Assembly (NCBI GenBank): GCA_958427145.1
Contig: CAUAAZ010000003.1
Coordinates: 1 to 64,000 of the forward strand
Source of the DNA: an uncultured Collinsella sp.
Lineage (GTDB): Bacteria; Actinomycetota; Coriobacteriia; Coriobacteriales; Coriobacteriaceae
Direction: 5' to 3'
DNA length: 64,000 nt
Shown: positions 1 to 9,364 of the stretch, piece by piece
Position numbering within the stretch: position 1 is the first letter of the stretch
Layout: each line of letters starts with the position of its first letter
Notes under the pieces: generated by a model
The model's database searches: none
Told to the model about the DNA's origin: nothing
Seen by the model: only the letters and a program-made list of their open reading frames with translations
Program-made: the position numbers and the translations under genes

Positions 1-127
1 CGCACATGTGCGGATGAATGTGGGAGGTGTTCGGATAAAGTCGATAATCAAGGCACCTTTGTGGTGGTTTTTCAGTTTGCCAACGATATGTGAACGGCCA
101 AAAAAGTCTGCTATACTCTTTCCCGCT

Positions 128-204
128 GTCCCCATCGTCTAGCGGCCAAGGACGCCACCCTTTCAAGGTGGATATCGCGGGTTCGAATCCCGCTGGGGGC
201 ACCA
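128..204 (+). tRNA. tRNA-Glu (anticodon UUC)
   Basis: A full cloverleaf is readable. The acceptor strand GTCCCCA pairs with TGGGGGC, the anticodon arm CACC-CTTTCAA-GGTG carries TTC, and the T arm contains GGTTCGAATCC. The 3' ACCA is encoded. A rho-independent terminator follows about 12 bases downstream, so it looks like a single-gene unit. The segment immediately 3' of the gene holds degenerate copies of its own 3' end. Confidence 0.97.
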
Positions 205-216
205 TTTGAATTGAAG

Positions 217-247
217 AGCCCGTTACCCTCGCGGTAGCGGGCTTTTT
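217..247 (+). terminator. Terminator of tRNA-Glu
   Basis: The stem AGCCCGTTACC / GGTAGCGGGCT is followed by TTTTT. A near-identical stem-loop recurs at about 398-436 behind a partial copy of the tRNA 3' end. Confidence 0.85.
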
Positions 248-475
248 GCTACCCATGCGCCGGGATTCGAACCCGACAGGGTGCGGAGCTGAGGAAACGC
301 GCAAGCGTTTTCCAGCGCAGCACGCAAGGAGCGAAGCGACGCAGCGAAAGCGGGCGGCGCCAGCCGCACGCGGACATCCCGCTGGGGGCACCATTTAAAT
401 CGAGAAGCCCGTTGCCCTCGCGGCGACGGGCTTTTTTCTTCCCCAACGCCGGGATTCGAACCCCGAGGGCATTAA
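248..475. repeat. Degenerate tRNA-Glu 3'-end repeats with inverted T-arm sequences
   Basis: The last 20 bases of tRNA-Glu plus its terminator are repeated at about 373-436 (ATCCCGCTGGGGGCACCATTT, then a GCCCGTTGCC hairpin and a T-run). After each terminator copy there is a T-arm-like string in the opposite orientation, CCGGGATTCGAACCC, at about 258-272 and 448-462. The bases between (about 275-372) are GC-rich with small palindromes and no coding signal. This looks like decayed tRNA-derived repeats or old integration scars. No complete second tRNA can be folded. Confidence 0.6.
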
Positions 476-490
476 ATCACGCTGTCGTCC

Positions 491-725
491 AAGGGGCTGT
501 GGGCAAAAAATAGCAAATATGAGTACTGTTACCAATTTAGTAACAGCGATTTCATGCCATCAGAAGGCGATTTAGACGCCAGGGGTCCTACGGCGGAAGA
601 ATTGCAGGCGTTTATCAGCTATGTACTTGGACATATGTTGCGTAACAACCCATATTTTGTAAATAGATAATGCTACAGGACTTGTGACAGTACTCATATT
701 TGGCATTTTTTGCCCACGACCCCTT
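491..725. repeat. 235-bp element with 42-bp terminal inverted repeats
   Basis: Left arm 491-532 (starts AAGGGGCTGTGGGC) and right arm 684-725 (reverse complement starts AAGGGGTCGTGGGC) match over 42 bp with about five mismatches. The interior is AT-rich and has an open frame ending at 670. Its internal ATG at 554 would give 38 residues (MPSEGDLDARGPT...NNPYFVNR), and the frame is open back to 476 through the left arm. No clear ribosome-binding site precedes it. The structure resembles a MITE or a highly reduced mobile element. No flanking target duplication was recognised. Confidence 0.6.
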
Positions 726-774
726 ATTGCATGGGCGAATCAGTTGTAAAACGGGCTTCAAAGCGTCCTTCGCA

Positions 775-811
775 AACAAAAACCGGGGCCCGCGCGATGC
801 GGACCCCGGCT
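775..811 (-). terminator. glnN: Terminator of glnN
   Basis: Read on the minus strand, GCCGGGGTCCGC and GCGGGCCCCGG form a strong stem followed by TTTTTG. It lies about 30 bases beyond the glnN stop codon. Confidence 0.85.
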
Positions 812-840
812 CAATACCGTGACGATATGTCAGTTACGTT

Positions 841-2928
<2,088 letters not shown>

Positions 2929-3007
2929 ACGGAACTCCCTTCGTATCGGCACCGCGTGAGATGCGGTGTTGATTACTAACGAACGAGTCATAGCTTAGAC
3001 TCGCCGT

Positions 3008-3045
3008 GTTTCCGCGACATTACCGTTATGTTGCTGTCGCGAAAC
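3008..3045 (-). promoter_or_regulatory. Candidate GlnR box upstream of glnN
   Basis: Read on the minus strand, four 5-mers are spaced by exactly 6 bases: GTTTC, GCAAC, GTAAT, GAAAC. The published actinobacterial GlnR pattern is GTnAC-n6-GAAAC-n6-GTnAC-n6-GAAAC. Each of the first three differs by one base and the last is perfect. A GlnR-like regulator is encoded at 58457-59119. The same bases also form an inverted repeat (GTTTCcGCGACA / TGTCGCGAAAC), so a hairpin reading is possible. Confidence 0.5.
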
Positions 3046-3134
3046 CAATCAATGAGGTTACCGCATCACAGCGGCGCTGCCGCCCTTAATGGTCAATCAA
3101 CTGTATAAATTGCAGACCTCTCCCCACGATTTAA

Positions 3135-3220
3135 GGGTAGTCAATTTGGGACGGGGCTTTCTTAACTGGTATTTCGCATCAAATACCATTCAATATAGCC
3201 CCATCTTAGATTGACTACCC
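3135..3220. repeat. Inverted-repeat element, GTCAATTTGGGACGGGGC family, copy 1
   Basis: Arms GGGTAGTCAATTTGGGACGG and the imperfect reverse complement ending ATTGACTACCC enclose a short AT-rich loop. The same arm core, GTAGTCAATTTGGGACGGGG, forms a perfect 36-bp inverted repeat at 19298-19424. It sits between the glnN promoter region and metF. Confidence 0.7.
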
Positions 3221-3355
3221 TGTTATAGGAAATGCCGATAGCGAAGCATTATCGATTGGTATCCCCAAATAGCGAGAGAAACTCCGCCTTAGCGCAGTGG
3301 TGCTGTAGAATCCTTGCAACAAAACATCGCACCCAGGCATCTAAAGGAGCACGAT

Positions 3356-4228
3356 ATGCGCGTCGACGAGGTTTTTAAGCAGGCAGCATCCCAGGGCACC
3401 ACACCCGTTTCGTTTGAGATGTTCCCGCCCAAGGGCGAACTAACCCTCGACACGGCTCGCGAAGTGGCAGGCAATCTGTGCAAGCTTTCGCCGAGCTTTG
3501 TCTCGGTCACCTGCTCGGCCGGCGGCTCGGGTAACGGTGCCACCACCGCCCCCATCGCGCATATGATTACGAGCGAATTCGATACACCTTCGGTGGCACA
3601 CCTTACCTGCGTGGGCCGCTCGCACGCCGATATCGCCGCCAAGATCGACGAGTATCGCACCGCCGGCGTTGAAAACATCCTGGCCCTGCGTGGTGATCTT
3701 CCCGCTGGCGCGACTGAGGACGACAAGCCCGCCTCGGACTACGCCTACGCCCGCGACCTCATCCCCGAGCTCGTCGACGCCGGCTTTTGCGTGGGCGCCG
3801 CAGCCTACCCCGAGGGCCACATTGCCTGCGAGGACCTCAACGTCTCGGTCGAGCACCTCAAGCAAAAGCAAGATGCCGGCGCAAGCTTCTTTGTGACACA
3901 GCTCTTCTTTGATAACGAGTGCTTCTATCGCTTCCGCGAGCTTGCCGACAAGGCCGGCATCACCGTGCCCATTACCGCGGGCATCATGCCGTTTATGGGC
4001 AAGTCGCAGATCAGCCGCATGGTCTTTATGTGCGGCGCGTCGCTGCCCTCCCCCGTCATCAAGATCCTCGCCAAGTACGAGAACGACCCCGAGAGCCTGC
4101 AGACAGCCGGTGTAGATTATGCTGCTCGTCAGCTTTGCGACCTTAAGGAGCACGGCGCCGACGGCCTGCACCTGTACACTATGAACCGTCCTGCAATCGC
4201 CGCGACCATTATGGAGCGCCTGGGGTAA
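3356..4228 (+). CDS. metF: 5,10-methylenetetrahydrofolate reductase
   Basis: Reduces methylene-THF to methyl-THF, the methyl donor for MetH. The 290-residue protein has the family's TIM-barrel signatures: SFEMFPPKG near the N-terminus, THLTCVGRS-like VAHLTCVGRSHADI, LALRGDLPAG, and GASFFVTQLFFDN for folate and FAD binding. I chose the ATG at 3356 because AAAGGAG lies 7 bases upstream; an upstream ATG at 3314 lacks such a site. The stop codon overlaps the start of the next gene by one base (TAATG), so translation is coupled to the MetH reactivation protein and then to metH. This is a dedicated methionine/one-carbon operon. The call is secure. Confidence 0.96.
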   Translation: MRVDEVFKQAASQGTTPVSFEMFPPKGELTLDTAREVAGNLCKLSPSFVSVTCSAGGSGNGATTAPIAHMITSEFDTPSVAHLTCVGRSHADIAAKIDEYRTAGVENILALRGDLPAGATEDDKPASDYAYARDLIPELVDAGFCVGAAAYPEGHIACEDLNVSVEHLKQKQDAGASFFVTQLFFDNECFYRFRELADKAGITVPITAGIMPFMGKSQISRMVFMCGASLPSPVIKILAKYENDPESLQTAGVDYAARQLCDLKEHGADGLHLYTMNRPAIAATIMERLG

Positions 4229-5016
4229 TGGAAAAACCGCACGTCGATACAACCGTTGTTGAAGTGCCGGCCGACCTTGCGTCGCCGGCGCTTTACCGTA
4301 TCGACGCTGCCCGCCACCCTCGTGTCGACCGTGCCGAGATGCTGCGGTATCTGGGCTACGGCGGCCAGCAGATTGAGCCCGAGCTGTCACGACGAATTGA
4401 GCTTGTGGTCGAGCGCCTAGAGCTGGATATCGAGCCCCGCGGCGTGCGACGCGTGTTTGCCGTCGATGCCACGGGCGTTGACGTGCAGGGCGAGCCCTGC
4501 ATCCGCTTGGTTGGCACCAATGTTGAGCTGCGGGGTCGTGATATCTATCGCCACCTTAAGGACGCCCGCCTGGCGGCGCTCATGGCATGTACCCTCGGGA
4601 TGTCTGCCGAACGCCGTCTGCGAACCACCGGAGCTCAGCAACCCCTGGAAGGCGCCGTGCTCGATGCCGCATGCTCTGCCTATGTAGAAGCTGCCGTCGA
4701 GCAGATGGACCAGCAGGTCAAGGCTGCGGCCGCCGCACACGGACTCGCCGGCAACTGGCGCTTCAGTCCCGGCTATGGCGACTGCCCGCTCTCTGCCCAG
4801 CGCTCGATCGTGGATGCCCTCAACGCCACGCGCCTCATTGGACTTACCGTCACCCCCACCAGCCTGCTCATGCCCACCAAGAGCGTGACCGCGGTGATCG
4901 GCCTGTTTGACGGCGAAGTCCACGACGCCCAGAGCCGCCCCACCTGCAATATCTGCCGCATGCGCGAGCACTGCCGCTTCCGCGCCGCCCACACCACCTG
5001 CTATTCCAGCCATTAG
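4228..5016 (+). CDS. Stand-alone methionine synthase reactivation-domain protein
   Basis: 262-residue protein resembling the C-terminal AdoMet-binding activation domain of MetH, which reductively remethylates oxidised cobalamin. Visible signatures are RYLGYGGQQIEPEL near the N-terminus, WRFSPGYGDCPLSAQ around residues 180-195, the following LIGLTVTPTSLLMPTKSVTAVIG-type segment, and a Cys-rich tail (CNICRMREHC) that could bind a metal or Fe-S centre. Its start overlaps the metF stop and metH begins 9 bases after its stop. The metH product here ends after its B12 domain, so this gene probably supplies the reactivation function in trans. Such split arrangements are known in Firmicutes and Coriobacteria. 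Family call is good; the exact biochemical role is inferred. Confidence 0.88.
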   Translation: MEKPHVDTTVVEVPADLASPALYRIDAARHPRVDRAEMLRYLGYGGQQIEPELSRRIELVVERLELDIEPRGVRRVFAVDATGVDVQGEPCIRLVGTNVELRGRDIYRHLKDARLAALMACTLGMSAERRLRTTGAQQPLEGAVLDAACSAYVEAAVEQMDQQVKAAAAAHGLAGNWRFSPGYGDCPLSAQRSIVDALNATRLIGLTVTPTSLLMPTKSVTAVIGLFDGEVHDAQSRPTCNICRMREHCRFRAAHTTCYSSH

Positions 5017-5025
5017 GAGCCCCCG

Positions 5026-7575
5026 ATGTTTACTCCGCTTATCACTCATGATCTGGACGGTGCTGCGCTGGCGGCACCTGTCAATGCTGAGCGTTGCAAC
5101 GGCGCCGCGTACAAAACGCGCACGATCGACGACCTGCACATTAAGGACGATCGCCTGCGCGCCGCCATCGAGGGCACGGGGCACCTGCTGTTCGACGGCG
5201 GCATGGGCACCATGCTGCAGGCGGCCGGCATGAAGGCCGGCGCCCTGCCCGAGTTGCTCAACTTTGAGGAGCCCCAGGTCATTACCGATATTCAGCGTCA
5301 GTACGTCGAGGCCGGCTGTGACGTGATCACCGCCAACACCTTTGGCGCCAACGCCCACAAGCTCGACGGCGCCGCTACCGTGGCAGACGTCTTTGCCGCG
5401 GCAGTCACCTGCGCCCGCGAGGCCGGCGCCCGCTACGTCGCCGGCGACATCGGCCCTATCGGCGCCCTGCTGCGCCCCCTGGGCACCCTCAGCTTTGACG
5501 AGGCCTACGACCTCTTTGCCGAGGAGGTGCGCGCCGGCGTCGATGCGGGTGTGGACCTCTTTATTATCGAGACCATGACCGACCTTGCCGAGATCAAGGC
5601 CGCCGTCCTCGCCTGTCGCGAGAACTCCGACCTGCCCGTCTTTGCCACCATGACCTTTGAGGAAGACGGTCGCACCTTCTTGGGCACGAGCCCCGAGGTC
5701 GCCGCCATCACCCTCGACGCCATCGGCACCGACGTCCTGGGCATCAACTGCAGCCAGGGACCGGCCGAGCTCCGAGGACTCGCCGCGCGCATGCTCACCG
5801 TTACTGACAAGCCCGTTATGGTGCAGGCCAATGCGGGACTGCCCCACGTTGACGATGACGGCAATACCGTCTTTGATATCCAGGCACCCGAGTACGCCGA
5901 GGCCGTCGCCGGCATGATCGAGGACGGTGTGAGCGTCGTCGGCGGATGCTGCGGTACCACGCCCACGCATATGGCGGCCCTGCGCACGCTTATCGACAAC
6001 CACACGCCCAGCCCGCGTCATCGCAAGCCCAGCATGTCGGTCACGAGCGCCCAGACGGTCGTGGACCTCCCCTGCGACGGCCACAAGATCGCCGTCATCG
6101 GCGAGCGCATCAACCCCACCGGCAAGAAGCGCCTGCAGCAGGCCCTACGCGACGGCGACCTGGATTACGTCGTGAGCCAGGGCATCAGCCAGCAGGAGCA
6201 GGGCGCCGACATCTTGGACGTCAACGTGGGCCTGCCCGAGATCGACGAGGTCAAGGTCATCCAGCAGGCCACCGAGCAGCTCCAGGGCTCCACGCTGCTG
6301 CCGCTGCAGATCGACTCCACCGACCCCGCCGCCGTCGAGGCCGCCGTACGTCGCTACGCCGGCAAGCCCATCATCAACTCGGTCAATGGCAAACAACAGA
6401 TCATGGATGAGATCTTTCCGCTGGTGGCCCACTACGGCACCAACGTCGTCGGCCTTACGCTCGACGAGGGCGGCATCCCCGATACCGCCGAGGCCCGCTT
6501 CGCCATCGCCGAGCGCATCGTGGCCGAGGCCGCCCGTTACGGCATCGGACCGGACCGCATCCTCATCGACTGCCTGGTCATGACCGCCTCGACCAACCAG
6601 CGCCAGGCTGAGCAGATCCTGCGTGCCATGTCTCTGTGCAAGGAGCGCCTGGGCGTCAAATGCGCGCTCGGCGTATCGAACATCAGCTTTGGCCTGCCCG
6701 CGCGGCCGCTGCTGGGCTCGGTCTTTTTGGCCGCCGCCTTTGGTGCAGGTCTGGATGCCCCCATCATGAACCCGGGTTCCAAGCGCTTTATGGATACCGT
6801 CTACAGCTATCGCGTCCTGAGCGTTGAGGACGAGGGCTCGACCGGATACATCGAGCGCTACGCCGGCTGGACCGATCCGTACAAGATCGCCGCGAACCCG
6901 GCGGCGGCTCAGGCAGTATCGACCGACACTGTGCCCGCTGCTGGCACCGACGGCAACGACGACCCCATCCGCCACATGGTCGTCTCGGGCCGCAAGGGCG
7001 AAATCGCGGCCGAGACCGAGCGTCTGCTGGCAGATCACGACGCCATGGACCTCATCAACAACCACTTTATCCCCGCCCTCGACGAGGTTGGCGTCCTCTT
7101 TGACCAGGGCAAGTTCTTCTTGCCGCAGCTCATGGCCTCGGCCGAGGCCGCGCGTGTGGGCTTCGACACCATCAAGCGCCTGATGCCCGCCGGCGAGATT
7201 GCCGACAAGGGCAAGATCTGCGTGGCCACCGTCAAGGGCGACATCCACGACATCGGCAAGAACATCGTCAAAATGCTGCTCGATAACTACGGCTATACCG
7301 TCTTTGACCTAGGCCGTGACGTCGACCCGCAGGAGGTGCTCAGGACCGTACAGGAGCGCGACATCAAGCTCGTCGGCCTCTCGGCGCTTATGACCACCAC
7401 GGTCGTCGCCATGGAGGAAACCATCAAGCTGCTTCATGCCGAGGTGCCGGGCGTCAAGATCATCGTGGGCGGCGCCGTGCTCACCCCCGAATACGCAAAG
7501 CAGATCGGCGCGGACTACTACGCCAAGGACGCCGCCGAGAGCGCACGCATCGCCGAAGAGGTCTTTGGGCGGTAA
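5026..7575 (+). CDS. metH: Cobalamin-dependent methionine synthase
   Basis: Transfers the methyl group of methyl-THF via cobalamin to homocysteine. The 849 residues contain three of the usual modules. The homocysteine-binding domain (about 45-320) has FDGGMGTMLQ and the zinc cysteines in INCSQGP and VGGCCGTTP. The pterin-binding domain (about 345-600) has IGERINPTGKK. The cap plus B12-binding region (about 640-849) has GDIHDIGKNIV, whose histidine coordinates cobalt. The C-terminal AdoMet reactivation domain of full-length MetH (about 1,200 residues) is missing and is encoded just upstream. The Shine-Dalgarno TTAGGAG includes the previous stop codon. The N-terminal ~45 residues before the first domain look poorly conserved. 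Very secure call. Confidence 0.96.
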   Translation: MFTPLITHDLDGAALAAPVNAERCNGAAYKTRTIDDLHIKDDRLRAAIEGTGHLLFDGGMGTMLQAAGMKAGALPELLNFEEPQVITDIQRQYVEAGCDVITANTFGANAHKLDGAATVADVFAAAVTCAREAGARYVAGDIGPIGALLRPLGTLSFDEAYDLFAEEVRAGVDAGVDLFIIETMTDLAEIKAAVLACRENSDLPVFATMTFEEDGRTFLGTSPEVAAITLDAIGTDVLGINCSQGPAELRGLAARMLTVTDKPVMVQANAGLPHVDDDGNTVFDIQAPEYAEAVAGMIEDGVSVVGGCCGTTPTHMAALRTLIDNHTPSPRHRKPSMSVTSAQTVVDLPCDGHKIAVIGERINPTGKKRLQQALRDGDLDYVVSQGISQQEQGADILDVNVGLPEIDEVKVIQQATEQLQGSTLLPLQIDSTDPAAVEAAVRRYAGKPIINSVNGKQQIMDEIFPLVAHYGTNVVGLTLDEGGIPDTAEARFAIAERIVAEAARYGIGPDRILIDCLVMTASTNQRQAEQILRAMSLCKERLGVKCALGVSNISFGLPARPLLGSVFLAAAFGAGLDAPIMNPGSKRFMDTVYSYRVLSVEDEGSTGYIERYAGWTDPYKIAANPAAAQAVSTDTVPAAGTDGNDDPIRHMVVSGRKGEIAAETERLLADHDAMDLINNHFIPALDEVGVLFDQGKFFLPQLMASAEAARVGFDTIKRLMPAGEIADKGKICVATVKGDIHDIGKNIVKMLLDNYGYTVFDLGRDVDPQEVLRTVQERDIKLVGLSALMTTTVVAMEETIKLLHAEVPGVKIIVGGAVLTPEYAKQIGADYYAKDAAESARIAEEVFGR

Positions 7576-7600
7576 CACAACGGAAACAACCGAGCACCAA

Positions 7601-7638
7601 AACGTGCCGCACGCGCCACTTGGCACGTGCGGCACGTT
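7601..7638. terminator. Hairpin after metH
   Basis: AACGTGCCGCACG (7601-7613) and CGTGCGGCACGTT (7626-7638) form a perfect 13-bp stem with a 12-base loop, 25 bases after the metH stop. There is no downstream T-run, so termination is only inferred from position. Confidence 0.5.
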
Positions 7639-7683
7639 AGAATAGACAAGACTATGCTCGTTTTGGCAGATAGGAGCGCAAGG

Positions 7684-9048
7684 ATGGCGATCACGCCCGC
7701 AGAAATCGCGGAAACCCGCGGCATGGTTGAGGAGCAGAACCTCGACATCAGGACCATCACCATGGGTGTTTCGCTCATGGGTTGCGGTGACGAGAACCTC
7801 GACCGCATGTGCACGAAGATCTACGACCACGTGACGCACACGGCTGAGCACCTGGTCGAAACCGCCGAGAACCTCGAGCGCGAGTACGGTATCCCCATCG
7901 TCAACAAGCGTGTTTCCGTCACCCCGGTGGCGCAAATCGCCGCGTGCTGCGAGGATGAGGACCTCACCCCCATCGCGCATGCCCTCGACCGCGCGGCCGA
8001 GACGCTCGGCATCGATTACCTGGGCGGCTTCTCCGCACTCGTCCAGAAGGGCATTGGCGACGCCGACCGCCGCGTCATCCAGTCCATCCCCCAGGCGCTT
8101 GCTACCACCAGCCGCGTCTGCTCCAGCGTCAACGTCGCCAGCCTGCGCGCCGGTATCAACATGGATGCCGTGCTCATGGCGGCTCAGACCATCATCGATG
8201 CCGCCAAGCTTACGGCAGACGAGGATTCCGTTGGCGCCTCCAAGTTTGTCTGCTTTGCCAATATGGTCGAGGACTCCCCGTTTATGGCGGGCGCCGTCCA
8301 CGGCGGTGGCGAGGCCGACGCCGTCATCAACGTAGGCGTCTCGGGCCCCGGCGTTATGGCCGCGGCCCTGGAGACGCTGCCCGATTCTGCATCGATGATG
8401 GAAGTCGCCGAAAAGATTAAGCAGACCGCCTTTAAGATCACCCGTGCCGGCGAGCTCATGAGCCGCGAGGCCGCCCATCGCCTGGGTGTCGAGAAGGGCA
8501 TTGTCGACCTGTCGCTGGCTCCCACGCCTGCCATCGGCGACTCCGTCGCGCGCATCCTCGAGATTATCGGCGTGGGCACCTGCGGAGGCCCCGGCACGAC
8601 CTGCGCGCTCGCCATGCTCAACGATGCCGTCAAGAAGGGCGGCGTCATGGCCAGCTCCAGCGTGGGTGGTCTTTCCGGCGCCTTTATCCCCGTGTCCGAG
8701 GATGCCGGCATGATCGCCGCCGTCGAGGCCGGCGCGCTTTCGCTCGAGAAGCTCGAGGCTATGACCTGCGTATGCTCCGTCGGCCTGGACATGATCGCCA
8801 TCCCCGGCGACACCCCGGTCGAGACCATCGCCGGCATCATCGCCGACGAGATGGCTATCGGCGTCATCAACAACAAGACCACGGCCGTCCGCGTGATTCC
8901 CGCCATTGGCAAGGGCGTGGGCGACTGCGTTGAGTACGGTGGTCTGTTCGGCCGTGCACCCATCATGCCGGTGAACCCCAACGCCGGCACCGTGCTTGCC
9001 CACCGCGGCGGACGCTTCCCGGCACCGCTGAACTCGCTCAAGAACTAG
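7684..9048 (+). CDS. UPF0210/DUF711 (PFL family) protein
   Basis: 454-residue protein of the UPF0210 (DUF711) family, annotated as PFL family because of similarity to pyruvate formate-lyase-like folds; its reaction is not established. The family string RTITMGVSLMGC is near the N-terminus, followed by NKRVSVTPVAQIA, DYLGGFSALVQKG, and GGPGTTCALAMLNDAVKKGG. The length is typical. The ATG at 7684 has AGGAG 7 bases upstream; the longer in-frame start at 7627 falls inside the hairpin region and has no ribosome-binding site. The ACT-domain partner gene that often precedes this family elsewhere is not seen. A large structured repeat begins 18 bases after the stop. Confidence 0.9.
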   Translation: MAITPAEIAETRGMVEEQNLDIRTITMGVSLMGCGDENLDRMCTKIYDHVTHTAEHLVETAENLEREYGIPIVNKRVSVTPVAQIAACCEDEDLTPIAHALDRAAETLGIDYLGGFSALVQKGIGDADRRVIQSIPQALATTSRVCSSVNVASLRAGINMDAVLMAAQTIIDAAKLTADEDSVGASKFVCFANMVEDSPFMAGAVHGGGEADAVINVGVSGPGVMAAALETLPDSASMMEVAEKIKQTAFKITRAGELMSREAAHRLGVEKGIVDLSLAPTPAIGDSVARILEIIGVGTCGGPGTTCALAMLNDAVKKGGVMASSSVGGLSGAFIPVSEDAGMIAAVEAGALSLEKLEAMTCVCSVGLDMIAIPGDTPVETIAGIIADEMAIGVINNKTTAVRVIPAIGKGVGDCVEYGGLFGRAPIMPVNPNAGTVLAHRGGRFPAPLNSLKN

Positions 9049-9065
9049 CTGAGGGGGACTGGCGA

Positions 9066-9199
9066 GGAGCCCCGGGGAGGGCAAATACATAAGGTCGCCT
9101 GCTCGGACAGTCCTGACTCGCACGGAGAGCACATTAAGTGCTCTCCGGCTCGTGCGGAACTCGCGATCGACCTTATATATTTGCCCTCCCCGGGGCTCC
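9066..9199 (+). repeat. Large nested-hairpin element with conserved core, copy 1
   Basis: Outer arms GGAGCCCCGGGGAGGGCAAA... (9066-9097) and their reverse complement (9168-9199) pair over 32 bp with one mismatch. Inside is a second hairpin, CGGAGAGCAC / GTGCTCTCCG (9123-9147). Between outer and inner stems are two strings, TCGGACAGTCCTGACTC (9103-9119) and TCGTGCGGAACTC (9150-9162). Both recur in the element at 28284-28419 although the arms differ. It lies directly 3' of the UPF0210 gene. Bases 9200-9350 hold no recognisable feature. Confidence 0.75.
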
Positions 9200-9364
9200 C
9201 GCACAGCGGGACCTCGGTTGGGTTCAATCCCTTTGGCAGTCGCTTCGCTTCTGCCCTACTTTGCTGGTGCGGCGGTTTGGCGTTGGATCGGTTCCTTCTG
9301 ATATATGCTGGTTGCGGCTCTTCTTTTGGGAGGAGTCGCTTTTTTGTTGTGAGGAGGATGGCCC

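Noticed and set aside
257..280. A second tRNA on the minus strand suggested by the T-arm-like string
   Set aside because: No anticodon arm, D arm or acceptor stem can be folded around it.
249..446. Minus-strand 65-residue frame beside tRNA-Glu
   Set aside because: It is made of tRNA-derived repeats and terminators; no coding signal.
3000..3355. Cobalamin or SAM riboswitch before metF
   Set aside because: No B12-box or S-box-like strings; the region holds the glnN control site and an inverted-repeat element instead.
4417..6084. Long open frame antisense to the metF-metH operon
   Set aside because: It is a shadow frame of GC-rich genes on the other strand: Ala/Gly/His/Asp-rich composition, no family motifs, no ribosome-binding site. 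The same holds for long antisense frames over glnN, the UPF0210 gene, glmM, the metal ATPase, gatB and ligA.
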